A stretch of DNA of 64,000 nt from Cardiocondyla obscurior (lineage: Eukaryota; Arthropoda; Insecta; Hymenoptera; Formicidae): positions 6,307,001 to 6,371,000 of the forward strand of contig NC_091870.1 of the NCBI RefSeq assembly GCF_019399895.1. The letters run 5' to 3'. This document shows positions 50,377-62,333 of the stretch, piece after piece. Below the pieces are notes generated by a model. That model saw only the letters and a list, made by a program, of their open reading frames with translations. It searched no databases and was not told the DNA's origin. A program made the translations under genes and the position numbers. Position 1 is the stretch's first letter; each line of letters opens with the position of its first letter.

Positions 50377-50434
50377 GAAATTCGTTGACGTGACTGTACA
50401 GGGTCGTGCAAGCTCGGACACGTTTTCCTAACTT
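50377..50434. repeat. Direct repeat copy 1, partner at 51303-51358
   Basis: The core at 50396-50432 matches 51321-51357 with three mismatches. It includes GGGTCGTGCA and GACACGTTTTCCTAAC exactly. Weaker similarity extends about 20 bases to the left. Both copies are followed by C/T-rich DNA, so the duplicated unit may include the pyrimidine tracts. Confidence 0.8.
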
Positions 50435-50470
50435 CCTCCCTGGCCCTTCTGCGTCCCTTATTCCCCATCA

Positions 50471-50494
50471 CCTCCTCCTCCTCCTCCTCCTCCT
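50471..50494. repeat. (CCT)8 trinucleotide repeat
   Basis: Eight CCT units, followed within 25 bases by a long A-rich purine tract. The strand asymmetry is strong over about 90 bases. Confidence 0.95.
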
Positions 50495-51159
50495 CTCTTC
50501 ACGACGACGAAAAAAGAAAAAAAAAAAAAAAGAGAGAGAAAAGAAAAGAATACGTCCTCTCCCGCGTGTTCCATGACTCCCCATGATTCGGCGCCGAATC
50601 GTACGCAGTCCGTTGCACCGCGGAGCGGGACTTTTTGCATAATTTCTGTCGGAAATCTTTTGCATAACCACGATCGCATCCAGATGCGGCGCGGCGAGCA
50701 CCACTTAGCGGTCGAGAGCGGGCTAGGATGCAATATTTATAGACCTGCCTGAGCCCTTTCCTTGGTCGTCGAGTGCGCTAGGGTGTTCTCATTTAAATGT
50801 GCAATCGTTTTACATTTTCATAAATTAATTAACGTTACCGCGTTAAACAGAATGGAAATAAACCGCGAAGAACGGAGCAGAGAGAAGAACACGACTTTTT
50901 GTGTTGTTGTATTAGACGATCGCTGGTTTTCCGGTAGCTCGCTCTTTTTTTTTTTTTTTATATATATTTTTCAGGCCTTTAGTCTATTTGTTCGTTTTCA
51001 TACGAGGTTGCGCGATGCAGACGTTAATTCCTAAACGCAATAAGGAGGTTACCTCACCGTTTGAAAACCGAAACGAATTGATCAACCGCATTAATAATTC
51101 GCAATTGTTTACTGAGATAACAGAGACACCGTGGTATTTATTTTTCTGAAGAGTCTTCG

Positions 51160-51182
51160 TTTTCTTTTTCCCCTTTTTTTTT

Positions 51183-51216
<34 letters not shown>

Positions 51217-51221
51217 TTATT
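51160..51221. repeat. T-rich tract
   Basis: About 60 bases that are almost all T with single C interruptions. Confidence 0.95.
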
Positions 51222-51302
51222 TATGCAACGTTGGCTGGAAATCCGCCGTTGCTTTTCACGGCATTGAACGATCTTTTCGATCGTATCGTTTTGTTATGGT
51301 CA

Positions 51303-51358
51303 GAATTCTTGGCAGGTAGTGTACCGGGTCGTGCAGGCTGGGACACGTTTTCCTAACC
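51303..51358. repeat. Direct repeat copy 2, partner at 50377-50434
   Basis: This is the second copy, 925 bases downstream in the same orientation. It is followed by a long C/T-rich stretch to about 51480. Confidence 0.8.
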
Positions 51359-51694
51359 ACCCCGCTTCACCCCGTTCTCCTCCGTGGCCTCTACCACCTC
51401 CGCCGCCCTCTCCTCCCGCCTGACCCCTTCTTTTTGCCGCCCCTTTCCCTTCACCGTCCCTCTCTTTATTTCCCCGCGAAGAGTGCAACGAGGACGAAGG
51501 AATCGGAGGGACGCTGCGGGGCAGACCCATGCGGGAGGGAGATAGGAGAGAGATGTTGAAGCGAGCAAGTGGACGGAGTACCCTTCGCCCTCTTCCTCAC
51601 CTCCTCGGGACAGTGGACGAGCGGAGCATTATAACTTGGACTACGTCCCTCTCTCCTTCGCGTTGCACAGCCTTTCTTTCCCTCCGTCGCTGCC

Positions 51695-51765
51695 CTCGCC
51701 TACTCTCCCTTTACCTCTCTCTCTCTCTTTCTTTCTCTCTCTCTTCTTCTCTCTCTACCTCTTGC
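51695..51765. repeat. CT-rich pyrimidine tract
   Basis: Polypyrimidine with several CT microsatellite blocks. Confidence 0.9.
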
Positions 51766-52298
51766 ATCTTTGCCTCCCCTCCCCGCCGAGATCACGACGC
51801 GGGACACGGACTCCTTGCCCGTCCTTGATCACGCAGACTCCTTTCAGCACGTCACCACTGACGCACGTCACTGACGACAGCGTCGTCACGACAAGCTGGT
51901 TCCACAGCGGCTCCGGGTCTGATTATCACGAAACGTTTTCGTTCGCGAGAAAATCGACGGACTGTTTATTGCGATGTTAGTAACCCGGCCAGTCGGTGTA
52001 ATTAACGCGTTAAAAGAATTCGAAACAAAAGCACACCGATTAAAAATAAAGAAGAAGAAAAGACAGACGCGATAAATTAAAATTAATGTCGTTCGAGAGG
52101 TGGAACTATATTGCGCGAAAGTTGGAACAGGAGAATGAGAGAAACTCGAACAATGATGTAAATTGTGGATTGGACATTAGGTGGACATCAACCACAACGC
52201 ATAAATACGCGTAGCTGCGTACTATCTGTCACGGGATGCGTATCGTTACGCGATCTCTCGTGTGTTGTTACACGCGCAACCGATAATTATCCTAACAG

Positions 52299-52353
52299 CG
52301 TAATGGCAATAATTCCCGACGGTGACGCGCGCTTGTATTTGCGACTTCTCGGA
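52299..52353 (+). CDS. Candidate small exon flanked by acceptor and GTAAGT
   Basis: A branch-point-like CCTAACAG ends at 52298. The next 55 bases are open, and the consensus donor GTAAGT follows at 52354. The open frame contains an ATG in good context (GTAATGG) and reads MAIIPDGDARLYLRLLG. The acceptor lacks a long pyrimidine tract. It could be a first coding exon with a spliced leader sequence upstream, or chance. Confidence 0.18.
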
Positions 52354-53143
52354 GTAAGTTGTTGCGGTAATCACTCGGATTGGATTTTTCACCGTCGCGT
52401 TGGAAAACGCGGGAAGAGAGTACGTGTAATAATTCTTTTCTTTTTTTCCCATTTTTTTTTTCTTTCACGTAATATAAAATCCAGCCGATTTGCTGTTGGC
52501 TCGCGTCGACTTCAAAAAGAATGAATTATTCAACGCTTTTGCCCACAAGAGACAGAAAACTGCGGGATAACTTTTATTGGAAATTTGACACGCACATTTG
52601 ACGTACACGTTTGGCCTCGCGTTACATAACGCAGTCGTCCCCGAGAACGGCGCATCGAATGTAACAGCTTCGTGACGTTCGATCACTTTTCGTATCAGAG
52701 AAAGATTCCGCCCTGTCGACATCGTGGAATAACTCGGGCTGCATAAAACTATCTCCCGAGCATCTCGTTACTCGAATCTTGGAGTTATCATTTTCTGGGG
52801 CCGGTCGTTGAAAATCAACGCGACCTCTCTTTCCGTCTTCGACACGTGGCCTGTGCCTGACATTACGCGCCGTGCGGGATCGTAAGTCTCGCGATATTTC
52901 GTTCGAATAGCGTGATTTATTTCTTGCGGCGACGCAGTCTTCATTCTTGTCGACGGAGATAAATGCAAACAGACCTTTCATAAATCATGCGCAACGTATG
53001 ATTAAAAGCTTGTTTTATATTTAGCAAGGTTTTATTTTTTTTTTTTAATATAAAGCGCAAAAGTGCATTTTCGTTTTTCCGTCAAATTTATTTTTCGTCG
53101 CGAGAATAACGCGGGATTATTGCAATTCAGACGTCGACCTTTG

Positions 53144-53198
53144 CAATCTGCTGCTGTCGCAATTGCGGCGAGATGTGTTGTGCGACGACAGCAGATTG
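53144..53198. other. 18-bp near-perfect inverted repeat with 19-base loop
   Basis: The left arm 53144-53161 and right arm 53181-53198 pair at 16 of 18 positions. The two mismatches are adjacent, in the middle of the arm. The outer ten bases (CAATCTGCTG / CAGCAGATTG) are perfect. The 55-base hairpin is shorter than usual for an insect microRNA precursor and pairing does not clearly continue outside it. No known mature microRNA was recognised in either arm. Confidence 0.8.
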
Positions 53199-56100
53199 AC
53201 GGAAATGGGAAAAAAATCGTTTGAGATCTCAGGCGGAGGATACTCGGCGTAGATTACGCGCGCGCGGTTCGAAGAATCTGCGGAATCGGTGCATTGTTGT
53301 GAGCGTGAAGGCGAAAAGTCGCGAGGAATGATGAAACAGCTTGATGCAATACGCCCTTCGGTCATCATAAACCGTTCCAGGTGCATGCGTGGGAGAGGTA
53401 AATTGCGCCCGGTGCTTATTGACAATAATTTATTTCCACATATCTTCATTTATCGCTCATGTTACGCGCATCAACAGCTAATAAATTATCGTTAAAATTC
53501 TTTCGCGCTGCGCTAATTAATTACGGAGCGTCCAATTTTACGCGATAAAGTATTTTGGAATTTCCATATGCCTGTGCACTTTGCAATTTAAAACGTTACG
53601 TGTCTTTCCAATATTTTGAATAGACGTGGAATAAATTTAAATCACCCCGTACCCACGCATCGGCCCGCATTTTGTCTTCCCCGATACGTCATACGCTTAC
53701 GTCAAATCGTATTAGCGCCCGATTATTTATTTCTGTCTAATCCCCATCTCTTCGTCTAATACATTCGCGGACGCAAATGTGCTTACTTAACAGTTCATTG
53801 TGCCCAACTCTCCCTGGTCATATTAATCACACATCCCGTGTATACCACGCTGATACGGCTTCGCCATAATAGCGATATTATTACAGCAAATATTTAGCTT
53901 CGTGCTCGCGCTCGGCTCGGCGGCATCAATCTTGAAAATCCCGAACATCTCTCGGCGTGGCCGGCGCGGAGTAAACACGGCGTGGCGGGTAAGCGCGAGA
54001 CAGTAACGGTACCGCCGGTAATTTATTCCCGCTCGATGCTGGAAAGCCACACCGTGCTACGCGAGCGGGAGATGCACGCGCCTCGCTGATGCCGCTGACG
54101 CCGTTCGCTATGATGATGCGCCGCCGATGGCGGTCCGCCGTCTATCTACTTTCTCCAAGGCCTCGTTCCGCCGATCGGGCGCGATACATATAGGCGCGTC
54201 CCCTGTCTGCTTTGCATAAAGCGCGCCCGGAATAATAACAATATATACGATCGCGTTAATGGCAGCCCCTCGCTGCACACGTCGCGGCGGCGGGCGGAGG
54301 GCGGAGGGGGCGGGATAAATCCGCGGCGGTCTAGCTGACGCCATCTCCGACGCCTCGATGCGATTCGTGTGCCAGCCGAGAAATACCGCGTACATATTCA
54401 TGCGAGTCCCTTGACGTTGCCGCAATCGCGATGTTTACCGGCGAGCCGTCCAGCCGGGTGACTAAAAGATTAGTCTTACGAGCGACGTACGCCTAAAAGT
54501 AATATTAATTTCTGCTGGCGTGAATTAACTCGTGAATATTGATGAAACAATTTTCCGCCGAGCGTAGGTACAAACAGCGAGCGATCGCCGAAGTATCACG
54601 GCCGATTTAAGACGATATGAAAACGTTCCGACGGCCGCGAAGTCGTTGATGGAAAACCTCCAACTGTCGCGACGGCGACTGCGTACCCTTATATCCTTAT
54701 CTCATTGTAAAACAAATAGATTCAATAACAGACCTCTCCGGTGGAAAGTCAGCTGTCCTTGCACCGGCCGTTCTAATCGCATCGAAATCCTTGATCGCGT
54801 GGGCGTGGGGGGAGGATAGCCGTTTCGAATTATCCGGCGAGAAGTTAAATCGAGCGTTTCTAAATTCTCGCGGCCCGGCGGTGAGCAGCCGCGTTTCGCG
54901 AAATGCAGTTTTACGAAACGAAGTCGCCGTCATATGCCGAATGCTGTATAAACAAAGACCCGGATTGAAGGTGTTGCGTTATGAGTGTACAGCTCGGGGA
55001 TCGCGGTGGTGGTGCGTACGAGAGAAACACGTATATAGGCGAGCCTTAGAGATTGTAGGCTTGGTGTTAGGGAGCCCAAGGCCAACACCTGCATCGTACC
55101 CCACCATCGACACTCCAACACCAACGTCCGCGCGAATACTCTCCGTACACAGAACTGTACCAATACTAGTTCTCTCCGTTAACTACCATTAAATATACCG
55201 CCACTTTGTCCTTCTTCATCTCCCTTCCCGCCTCATCGAGGGCCACGCCGGCGCGACGGCGAACCAGACAATTTATAGTTTCATCCCGGTAAGCTGAAAT
55301 AGCGTCGGAAGCCAGCCATCGATAACGAGAAGATCCCGAACGAACGATAAATCCGTAAATGGATATTAGAAAATAACGTCACGCTATAGCTGAAAGCACG
55401 CGTGCTTAATAAATCGATGTACCTTGCATTAGAAATTTCGGCACTTGGCGCTAAAAATGTTTCGAATATTAAAAAATATATATTAAAAAAAAAGATATGT
55501 ATATATATATAAGTCGGTGGTTTGAAATTTTCTGTGCTTGTATTTGAACAAGCATCGAAGAAGTTGCACAGGTACTTCCGAGCCGTCTCCGCTGGTCCTT
55601 GAATAAATATTTGCTAGAGAAGTTACGAATAGGTATCGATTCAAGATCGGCGCTCGATTGTTGCTAAGCCGTTTTCAGGATCCCCAGAGGTCCTTTCTAT
55701 TAAAAAAGTGAGAGTCCTTCGTTGGATCCTTCGGCGATCCGGCTCGGACGTACTTTGCCGTATCTTCTACCTGCGCGCATTTAGCAAGAGCGTTTTCCCT
55801 TTCGCTTCCTACGCATCTCCACGGACGCGGAAGGCGAGGGACAGGGAGAAGAGGCGAAAAAGTGGGCTGACCGCGCGCGAGAAACGAAGAGAGGAGAAGG
55901 TATCGGCCGACCGAGCGGCTTGTCCTGCACTTTATAGCGCAATACGTTACGACTTGCAGCGTGGGCCGATGTATCTGCCCAGCTGTCCCAAACCCACGTC
56001 TTTCATGACTCGGCCGGTGTCTACGGCCGGGTCCACCTCTGCGGTAGCGCAACTCCGGTTCCAGTTGACCAGTTTCTCTCCGGGCAGCCCCGGCCGGCAG

Positions 56101-57194
56101 CGAGCGCTTGGCCAGTGCTGGCCAGTCAACCAGCCGTGCTCACGATGGCATTGATGCGGTTCACCGAACGGCGAAAGTAATGCACCGTACACGCGGTACG
56201 CCGCGCCGTACGTGCACACGGCCGTCGTCGTGGTCGGTGCACGCTGCACACCGCTAATCTTTCTTGGCGTATATATAACGCGCAGCACGCGCCACCGGCT
56301 CGTTTCTAGGTTACTACGAATGCGTAAAGACGTCTTACGGCAGAGACGCGATACCGTCGCGCCTTTCGCCGTCGTTCACTGCCTTCGCCGTCACGGGACC
56401 GTGGGCCCTCCTCGTACCTCCCTTCTGCCCCCCTCCCCCCCGCCGGTCCCCGCCACCCGTTACCTCACTCGGGGGGTATTTCTCGAGGTCGCAGGGTTCG
56501 TGGAACCGGCTGAGGGCGGCAGTGCCCGAGGTTCCCCGTAGCAGAAAATCGCGTACGCGGTATTTTCGAGCAGGCTGCTCACGCGATGCGTCTTGAAAGT
56601 TGTTTTACCCGTGCCGGTCGTTTATCCGATATTCTATCATCGGCAGCGTAATTGGATCGACACGTCAGGAAATATTACGTTGCGTTACATGGTACTTTGG
56701 CTAATGGTTACGGCGGTGTAAAAAAATACGCATACGCGCGCGGTATCGCTTCAATTAATTTTAATTTTGCGTTTTATACGTGCATACATTATCGCGCCGG
56801 GCACTCGCCGCTCCCGCAATTAATAATAACGACACTGCGTCAGATGATACGCGATCCGATTGAATTATTATCTTATTCGTGGCATAATAATAACCGGACG
56901 CGCGGAGTTACAGACCGGGGTGTAGGATTAGCCGTCCGCACGGTCCTCTCGGGGGCCCGCGACAGGTTATCGCGTGTCAATCGGGGAAACGCCAGACGCC
57001 ACCGCGTCGCGGAAGGGATGCGTGCCGACGATAAGAAAGGAGTACGTTGTCAAGGACGTGGAAAGATAACGCCGGTGCAACTCTTTCGCCGTCAGTCTCC
57101 GTACCCGAGCGACGCCGTTTGCGCCCGTCGGCGGCGACAATATCGGGCCACGCTCGCGGTTTTCCCATTAATAACGTCGATCCGATTGCATCTC

Positions 57195-57217
57195 GCCGCC
57201 GCCGCCGCCGCCGCCGC
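57195..57217. repeat. (GCC)n trinucleotide repeat
   Basis: Seven GCC units. A plus-strand frame through it would encode eight or more alanines. Nothing else supports that frame. Confidence 0.95.
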
Positions 57218-58220
57218 GCGAACGACGACCTGTGCAAATTGCAACCGGTCCTAAACGCCGCAGTCCTACGCTCGCGGACAGTTCTGAGACGTTTCGTAAT
57301 AATTCCGCGCCGCGTGCGCGCTCATGCGTGTCGCGACCTGGATCTTTTCCTCCCTTTCTGCGCCGAGCCACCGCGGGAATAATCATTTTCGACGCGTGAC
57401 ATTAGCCAGCGAGGCGGGAGCGGTAGCATTCTCGCCGCCGCGAGCTCTCCTGAGACGCCTACTGCGCCTCGATGCCCGGAAGAGACGTTCTCGCTACGGA
57501 TCACGTACGCCTTAATATGTTAAATTGGGGTACGAGTAGTAATAGCGTTGGCGGCGGGTTTGTTGACATGGAGTTGTAACACGCGATCTCGCTTTCGATA
57601 TATCCGCTGCCGTGACTCGCGAAAGCTCTCGCAGAGATTTTTGAATAATTTCGTCAAAATATGAATCAAAATTAAAAAAAAAAAAAAATAAAAAGAAAAA
57701 AAAATGTTTAATGCATTGCTAGATTAAAAATTAATTGTGCAGTCGTGCGTAATAGGATCATTTTTTTTTACGGTTTTAATATACAATATTAAGAAGACGA
57801 TTCTGAATAATTTTAAACAGATTTTACTCGTCCGTTGGTTACTTATTAAATACTTAAGCGCAATTTAATATGTAGGATGCGCTCCGAAGTAATTACCCGG
57901 TTTAATATATAATCGGATCGATCTCACCTTTATATTTATCGATAGGAAGCAGCGATCTTCTAAGCTATCGCATTAATTCTCACACATCGCAATCGGAGCA
58001 ACGAGAGCGCGATCATTTCGAGACCATTGATACCGTAGGAAGCGTCGAACGTGGCGCGGTTTGTTAAGGATTCATTACAAAAGGCGTAACGTATCTGACG
58101 TGCCCTTTTAGTTATCGTGCAAAAGGAAGAATCCGCCGGCGATCGACCGCGGCAAGTACGGAGTGGATAATTCCGCGGACATGCGGTCTTTCAAATCATA
58201 TTACCAACTCGCAACAGTTT

Positions 58221-58874
58221 ATGAACGCTCGGGCAATAGTCACGGTAGAATTCATCAATCGGAAATGGAATTTCTCCTTAATTTGCAAAGTCGTTAACAC
58301 CGGTAGCCGTAGCAATTATAACGGGACGGCTCCGCTCTGTGCGATCAATCCTTTGATCAGCGTGCTCGCGCACGCATGTATGGCGTTAATTGGATTACGA
58401 GCTATCGATTCGACGGCTAATGCGATCCCTGGTTCGCGGGATTCGTTTCGCGGAACGCGGGGCTGCCTTCGCTCGGCAACAAATTGTCTCTTGCGTATCA
58501 GCGGCCGGCCGGCTCGCGAGCGTGTTGCGAAAAAAGAAGCGCCCCGGCCGCGCGCTACCGTTTTCCACGAGCCACTAACCGTCGATCAGGCCGCCTCGGG
58601 AGAGGATCCTAAGAAATCCGCGTCGCGGCAAAAACCGCCTCCGTGCCGATTCGTTTTTCTATTACCGGTGGAATCTTTTACGCATCTCTCTGTTTGCCGC
58701 GAGCACTTGGCCGGGATGCGCCGCGTATTCGTACGCGGCCCGCCTCGTCGCCTCTTTCCGAGTCCCGCGTCCTCGCTACGTGCTCCGGTGCTCCCCGTCA
58801 ACGCGGCTGTGTGCATTCGTGTCTTGGGTTACGACAGAGTAGGCCCGTTATCGAGGCCTGCTGATTGCCTTTGA
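58221..58874 (+). CDS. 217-codon open frame, unidentified
   Basis: This is the longest ATG-initiated frame in the window. The ATG context is poor (a T at -3). The first 75 residues are mixed hydrophobic and polar (start MNARAIVTVEFINRKW, then CKVVNTGSRSNYN and a hydrophobic stretch ISVLAHACMALIGL). From about residue 90 it is rich in R, P and S, as expected when a CpG-rich strand is read by chance. No domain, catalytic motif or splice support was recognised. No poly(A) signal lies close downstream. A chance frame in GC-rich DNA is the main alternative. Confidence 0.15.
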   Translation: MNARAIVTVEFINRKWNFSLICKVVNTGSRSNYNGTAPLCAINPLISVLAHACMALIGLRAIDSTANAIPGSRDSFRGTRGCLRSATNCLLRISGRPARERVAKKEAPRPRATVFHEPLTVDQAASGEDPKKSASRQKPPPCRFVFLLPVESFTHLSVCREHLAGMRRVFVRGPPRRLFPSPASSLRAPVLPVNAAVCIRVLGYDRVGPLSRPADCL

Positions 58875-59088
58875 ACAAAGAGGGTCTCGCCACGCGGCCT
58901 GCGCCGGACAAGGAGCGCGATAGAAACGAGAGAGGAAAAGAGTAACACGAGGAGATTGTTCGTGATGAGGTGGTTAGACTGGTTTACGCACGTGTGTGCG
59001 TGCTGGAAACACACGGGTCCCCTCCCCTCCTTCCCTCCCGTGTGCGTTTTAAACTGCATGAGCTCGCGCGCGCGATGCATTGAGGGGG

Positions 59089-59107
59089 CGAGAGAGAGAG
59101 AGAGAGC
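59089..59107. repeat. (GA)n microsatellite
   Basis: Nine GA units in CpG-rich surroundings. Confidence 0.9.
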
Positions 59108-60281
59108 GAGCTCTCGGTTTTCCTTCGTCTTCGTTCCACCGACGGCTCGCCTATTTTCTCGCTCTGACCAACGACACCGTCCTCCCGCTCTGTCCCCTTT
59201 CCCCTTATTCACTTTCTCTCTTTTTCTTTCTCTCCGCTCCGTCTCTTTTCCGACGCCTTGCCTGAACTTGTTCTTGGTCGGCGCGATGGTGCACGCGGAG
59301 ATTGAGCGCGGCCGAATGCGCTCGGGCGGAGCGGAGCGGTGCGGCGCGACGCGACGGGGGTGAGTGGCGTTGTTTGCGGTGCTAAATAGCGACGGTGCCC
59401 CGTCGGCGCTCGTGGTAGGGGCAGGAAAAGGGTGAAAGTCTCTCGGAAAATCGGCTCTTTCTCCCGATCGCGTCGCCCGAGAAAGAAAGAGAAAACAGGT
59501 GTGTGCGCAGAACTTTGCGGCCGGCGGCCGGCGCGCGGGTAAAATTGAAATATAAAACGAGCGAGTACTGTTATAAGCGGCGGAGAGGAAACCGGCGATC
59601 TTTTCAGAGGCTGCAATTTATGGTTGTGTAACGCGAACGCGGTAGCCCGCTGCTCCCTCCGATAATTTATTAATACCCGTAACACTCGTTATCCGGAGTT
59701 TCCGCGCGTCGCTCCTAGCCGCGGAATTAATTCAGATCGCCTGGCTCCGTATTTTTGCGCGGGCAAAGCCCCCTCGCGGGTCCCAGCCACTATCTGCGCG
59801 GCCGTTGTTGGAGAACAGCTTCACGCACGATCGACACCGTGATGCAACGTGCGGAGCGACTCTCGAGAGCCGTTCGTAATGCGCGCTTTTGTTCCTGCGG
59901 CGTATTTACAATTTGACGCGAGGTAGGCCGAGGTGAGGAGAAAAAGAGAGGAAGAAAACCCCGCTTTGACGATGGCGGGCGTGCAAGTATCATTGCTTCG
60001 GTGCAGCCCGATGTCGTGGTTGCTTTTGAAGGTGTTAATGCGTGTGGAGGCGGGTTTGTTGGCCCGCTTCTCTCCGGCACCGCCTGCCCTCCCCGCGCTC
60101 ATCTCCCTTGTCCCTTCCTCTTCGTCTCCTTGTCCCGCACCCGCTGGCACTGGTTTGTTTTGGTTCATCGAGTGCCGCGCACGTCGTGCGTGTGTCACGA
60201 CTGTTAAGTGTGCGCGATGCATGCGACACGCTGGTGGAGGTGCGCTCTCGCATGTGCGTGGATAACACCGCGCGTACGTAT

Positions 60282-60299
60282 GCACGCACGCACGCACGC
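60282..60299. repeat. (GCAC)4 microsatellite
   Basis: Four tandem GCAC units, the reverse-complement class of the GTGC array at 41492. Confidence 0.9.
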
Positions 60300-60691
60300 C
60301 GCGGATAATGTTAACAGCCGTTAGTAAGACGTGCGTGAGCCCCATACCCCGCTTGAAATTATTGTCTTAGGTATCGCGATACTGCGACGTCCCGTCAGGA
60401 ACGCAAACTCCGCTGCCGCCGCAAGTCCGGCGGATATTTTAAAAGAATGAATTAATATTGATGACGAATTAAATGCCATTAATTACACGTTTCTCGCGGC
60501 AGCCAGGCCTCGCCGCTATCTATTTGCCTTTACTTATATACCTGCCTCTCCACTTCCGCGTACGCTCGGCCGGTGTATCGTATCTGCTTAAGCTAACTTT
60601 ATCGAGGGATTATCTGCTTTCACGGGGCCTTCGGTAAATTACCAGGAGCGGCTACAATCTACTTGTTTCTTGTCTAAACCAACACCGACGA

Positions 60692-60715
60692 GATAGAGAC
60701 GGCTCCGTCTCTATC
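60692..60715. other. 24-base perfect palindrome
   Basis: GATAGAGACGG is followed by CT and then its exact reverse complement CCGTCTCTATC. As a hairpin it gives ten base pairs with a four-base loop; as DNA it is a dyad site. It lies in a purine/pyrimidine-biased region without a recognised gene. Confidence 0.85.
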
Positions 60716-62154
60716 AGAGACCCGACTTGGCCGAGGAGCTCGCGCCTCTCTTTGCGAAACGCCCGCGCTTCCCTGAACTTGAACTCGTTCGTCTTGGTGC
60801 CGTCGCGTAGTACGAAATCGTCGTTTCCTTCTCTTTTCTTCGCCCGCTTCCTTTCCTCACTGCGCTCACAAAGCACACAATAGCACCCGGCCGATGCCAC
60901 TGTGGTGGTTATGGATGAACGGTAGCAAACGAGAAACGGCAGCCGACAAGAAGAGCCAGAAAAAGGGAGGACGGAGAGGCGAGCTGCGGTAAATTGTCCA
61001 ACAACCAGAATCCTCAACCGCCGTTGCCGATGACGCAGTTACGGCCGCCGCTCCGGGGATGCGATTATACTACTAATTTAAGCCGTTTTTTTTTCCCTAC
61101 CTCTTGCGAGAGACCCCGTCGTTGCATCGGTTTGAATAAATCGCGCCGCGTATTTCCACGCCGGTATCGAGGCGCGTTTGACGATTGAGCAATTCTGATC
61201 GACACTCGGTGAATCCCCCGCAACCCACGAGCCTTGCATCGCCGCGGCGTTAATCCAGCATTCTGAAATGCGTGAAATCGTGTATCAAGGATCGTGTTTC
61301 AAATCGGATTATTATGCGTCGACAACAGCCTCGCGTGAGAGATGCGAGGGTCCGATAGTCCGCGCCGAAGGAGCGTCTTGCGGACAAACGGGAATCCGGA
61401 AAATCCTGTTTCACTTCTACCCTCGTCTCTCAGCCGGAATAAAAATATATTGATTTGAGGTGGAACGAATCTTCTCGCGTATCCGCCGACCGAGTCGCTC
61501 TTACGCGTCCCGAAGACGGACGCGTTGAAATCAGCGCGCGCCACGGCGATCGGGTTCCTTGAACCGGCCACGCCGCGCTATAGGTAGCCGCTTCGCGGAT
61601 GTTGCCGCCACTGGTGCAATTCGGTTCCGTGAATCCCGAGACCAGTTTAATCCACGTCGAGCCCGTCCAATCTTCGCCGGCACTTCCTTGAACGGGAGAA
61701 TGAGTTGTCAGTAGCGCCTTCACGTCGCGGCGCTAACGCGCCGGTAGGCGGCTCGCACACATATTATACATATATACCAGCGATGAGCAGGTCTCTTGTT
61801 TCTTCCTGGCGATCGCCATCGGCCACGTTCACCGTCGCGACAGATGTTCCACCTTTTTTCTCGTCGCAGTGATCGCGAAACGATTAGTATTGATTTACGA
61901 GCAATTTCGCCTCGAGAGAGAAAGCCGTTTTGCGTGATTTCTGCGTCGCCATCGATAACGCGCGCATTTTCGATAATCTTTACGTAACGCGTGCAACGAT
62001 TGCATAATTATACTCTATCAATGTTAATGTAATTTAAACGAAATTATTATTTTTCTGTTTTTTTTTTCTTTACTTCGTAAAATTATCGCAAGTACGTAAT
62101 TTAAAAATATGTTTTTAATATTTTTTTTAATTATGTTTTAAAATTATATTTTTT

Positions 62155-62219
62155 TATATAATATTATATTTAATTAAATACATTTTTCTTTATATAAAAT
62201 TATATTTTATTAAATACAT
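62155..62219. repeat. AT-rich tandem repeat, period 36
   Basis: The 29-base units at 62155-62183 and 62191-62219 differ at two positions, are separated by seven bases, and both end TTAAATACAT or ATTAAATACAT. They lie within a very AT-rich tract (62040-62300). Confidence 0.75.
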
Positions 62220-62333
62220 AAATTTTAACGCGTAACTTTTATTGTACAGTAAGCTGTATTAAATACAGAAAAGTAACAATATAATTTTTAGTACAGTAGA
62301 AATAAATCGGGCAAGTCTATCGAATCTTGTTTC

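Larger units (their letters stand above)
48911..52298. other. No recognised gene; repeat-rich
   Basis: Holds the 50.4/51.3 kb direct repeats, the CCT array, two long T/C-rich tracts and an A-rich tract at 49021-49045. Open frames here are products of biased composition. Confidence 0.6.
52354..58220. other. No recognised gene
   Basis: Holds the inverted repeat at 53144 and the GCC array. At 55960-56150 a CpG-rich stretch is open in at least three frames on both strands and contains short palindromes such as GGCCAGTGCTGGCC. I cannot tell whether any frame is used. AT-rich 57660-57900. Confidence 0.5.
58875..62154. other. No recognised gene
   Basis: CpG-rich to 61.8 kb with the perfect palindrome at 60692. 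A minus frame at 61430-61723 contains GEDWTGSTWIKLVSGF and looks protein-like but lacks an ATG and good splice sites. AT-rich from 62030. Confidence 0.5.

Noticed and set aside
55640..55680. CGATTGTTGCTAAG resembling miR-315
   Set aside because: Several mismatches from the miR-315 sequence as I recall it, and no hairpin around it.
56652..57254. 200-codon plus-strand frame ending in polyalanine
   Set aside because: There is no ATG at its start. The polyalanine is the GCC array and the body is arginine-rich CpG sequence.
61430..61723. Minus-strand frame containing GEDWTGSTWIKLVSGF
   Set aside because: Protein-like, but begins without an ATG and lacks a consensus donor; mentioned in the block note only.
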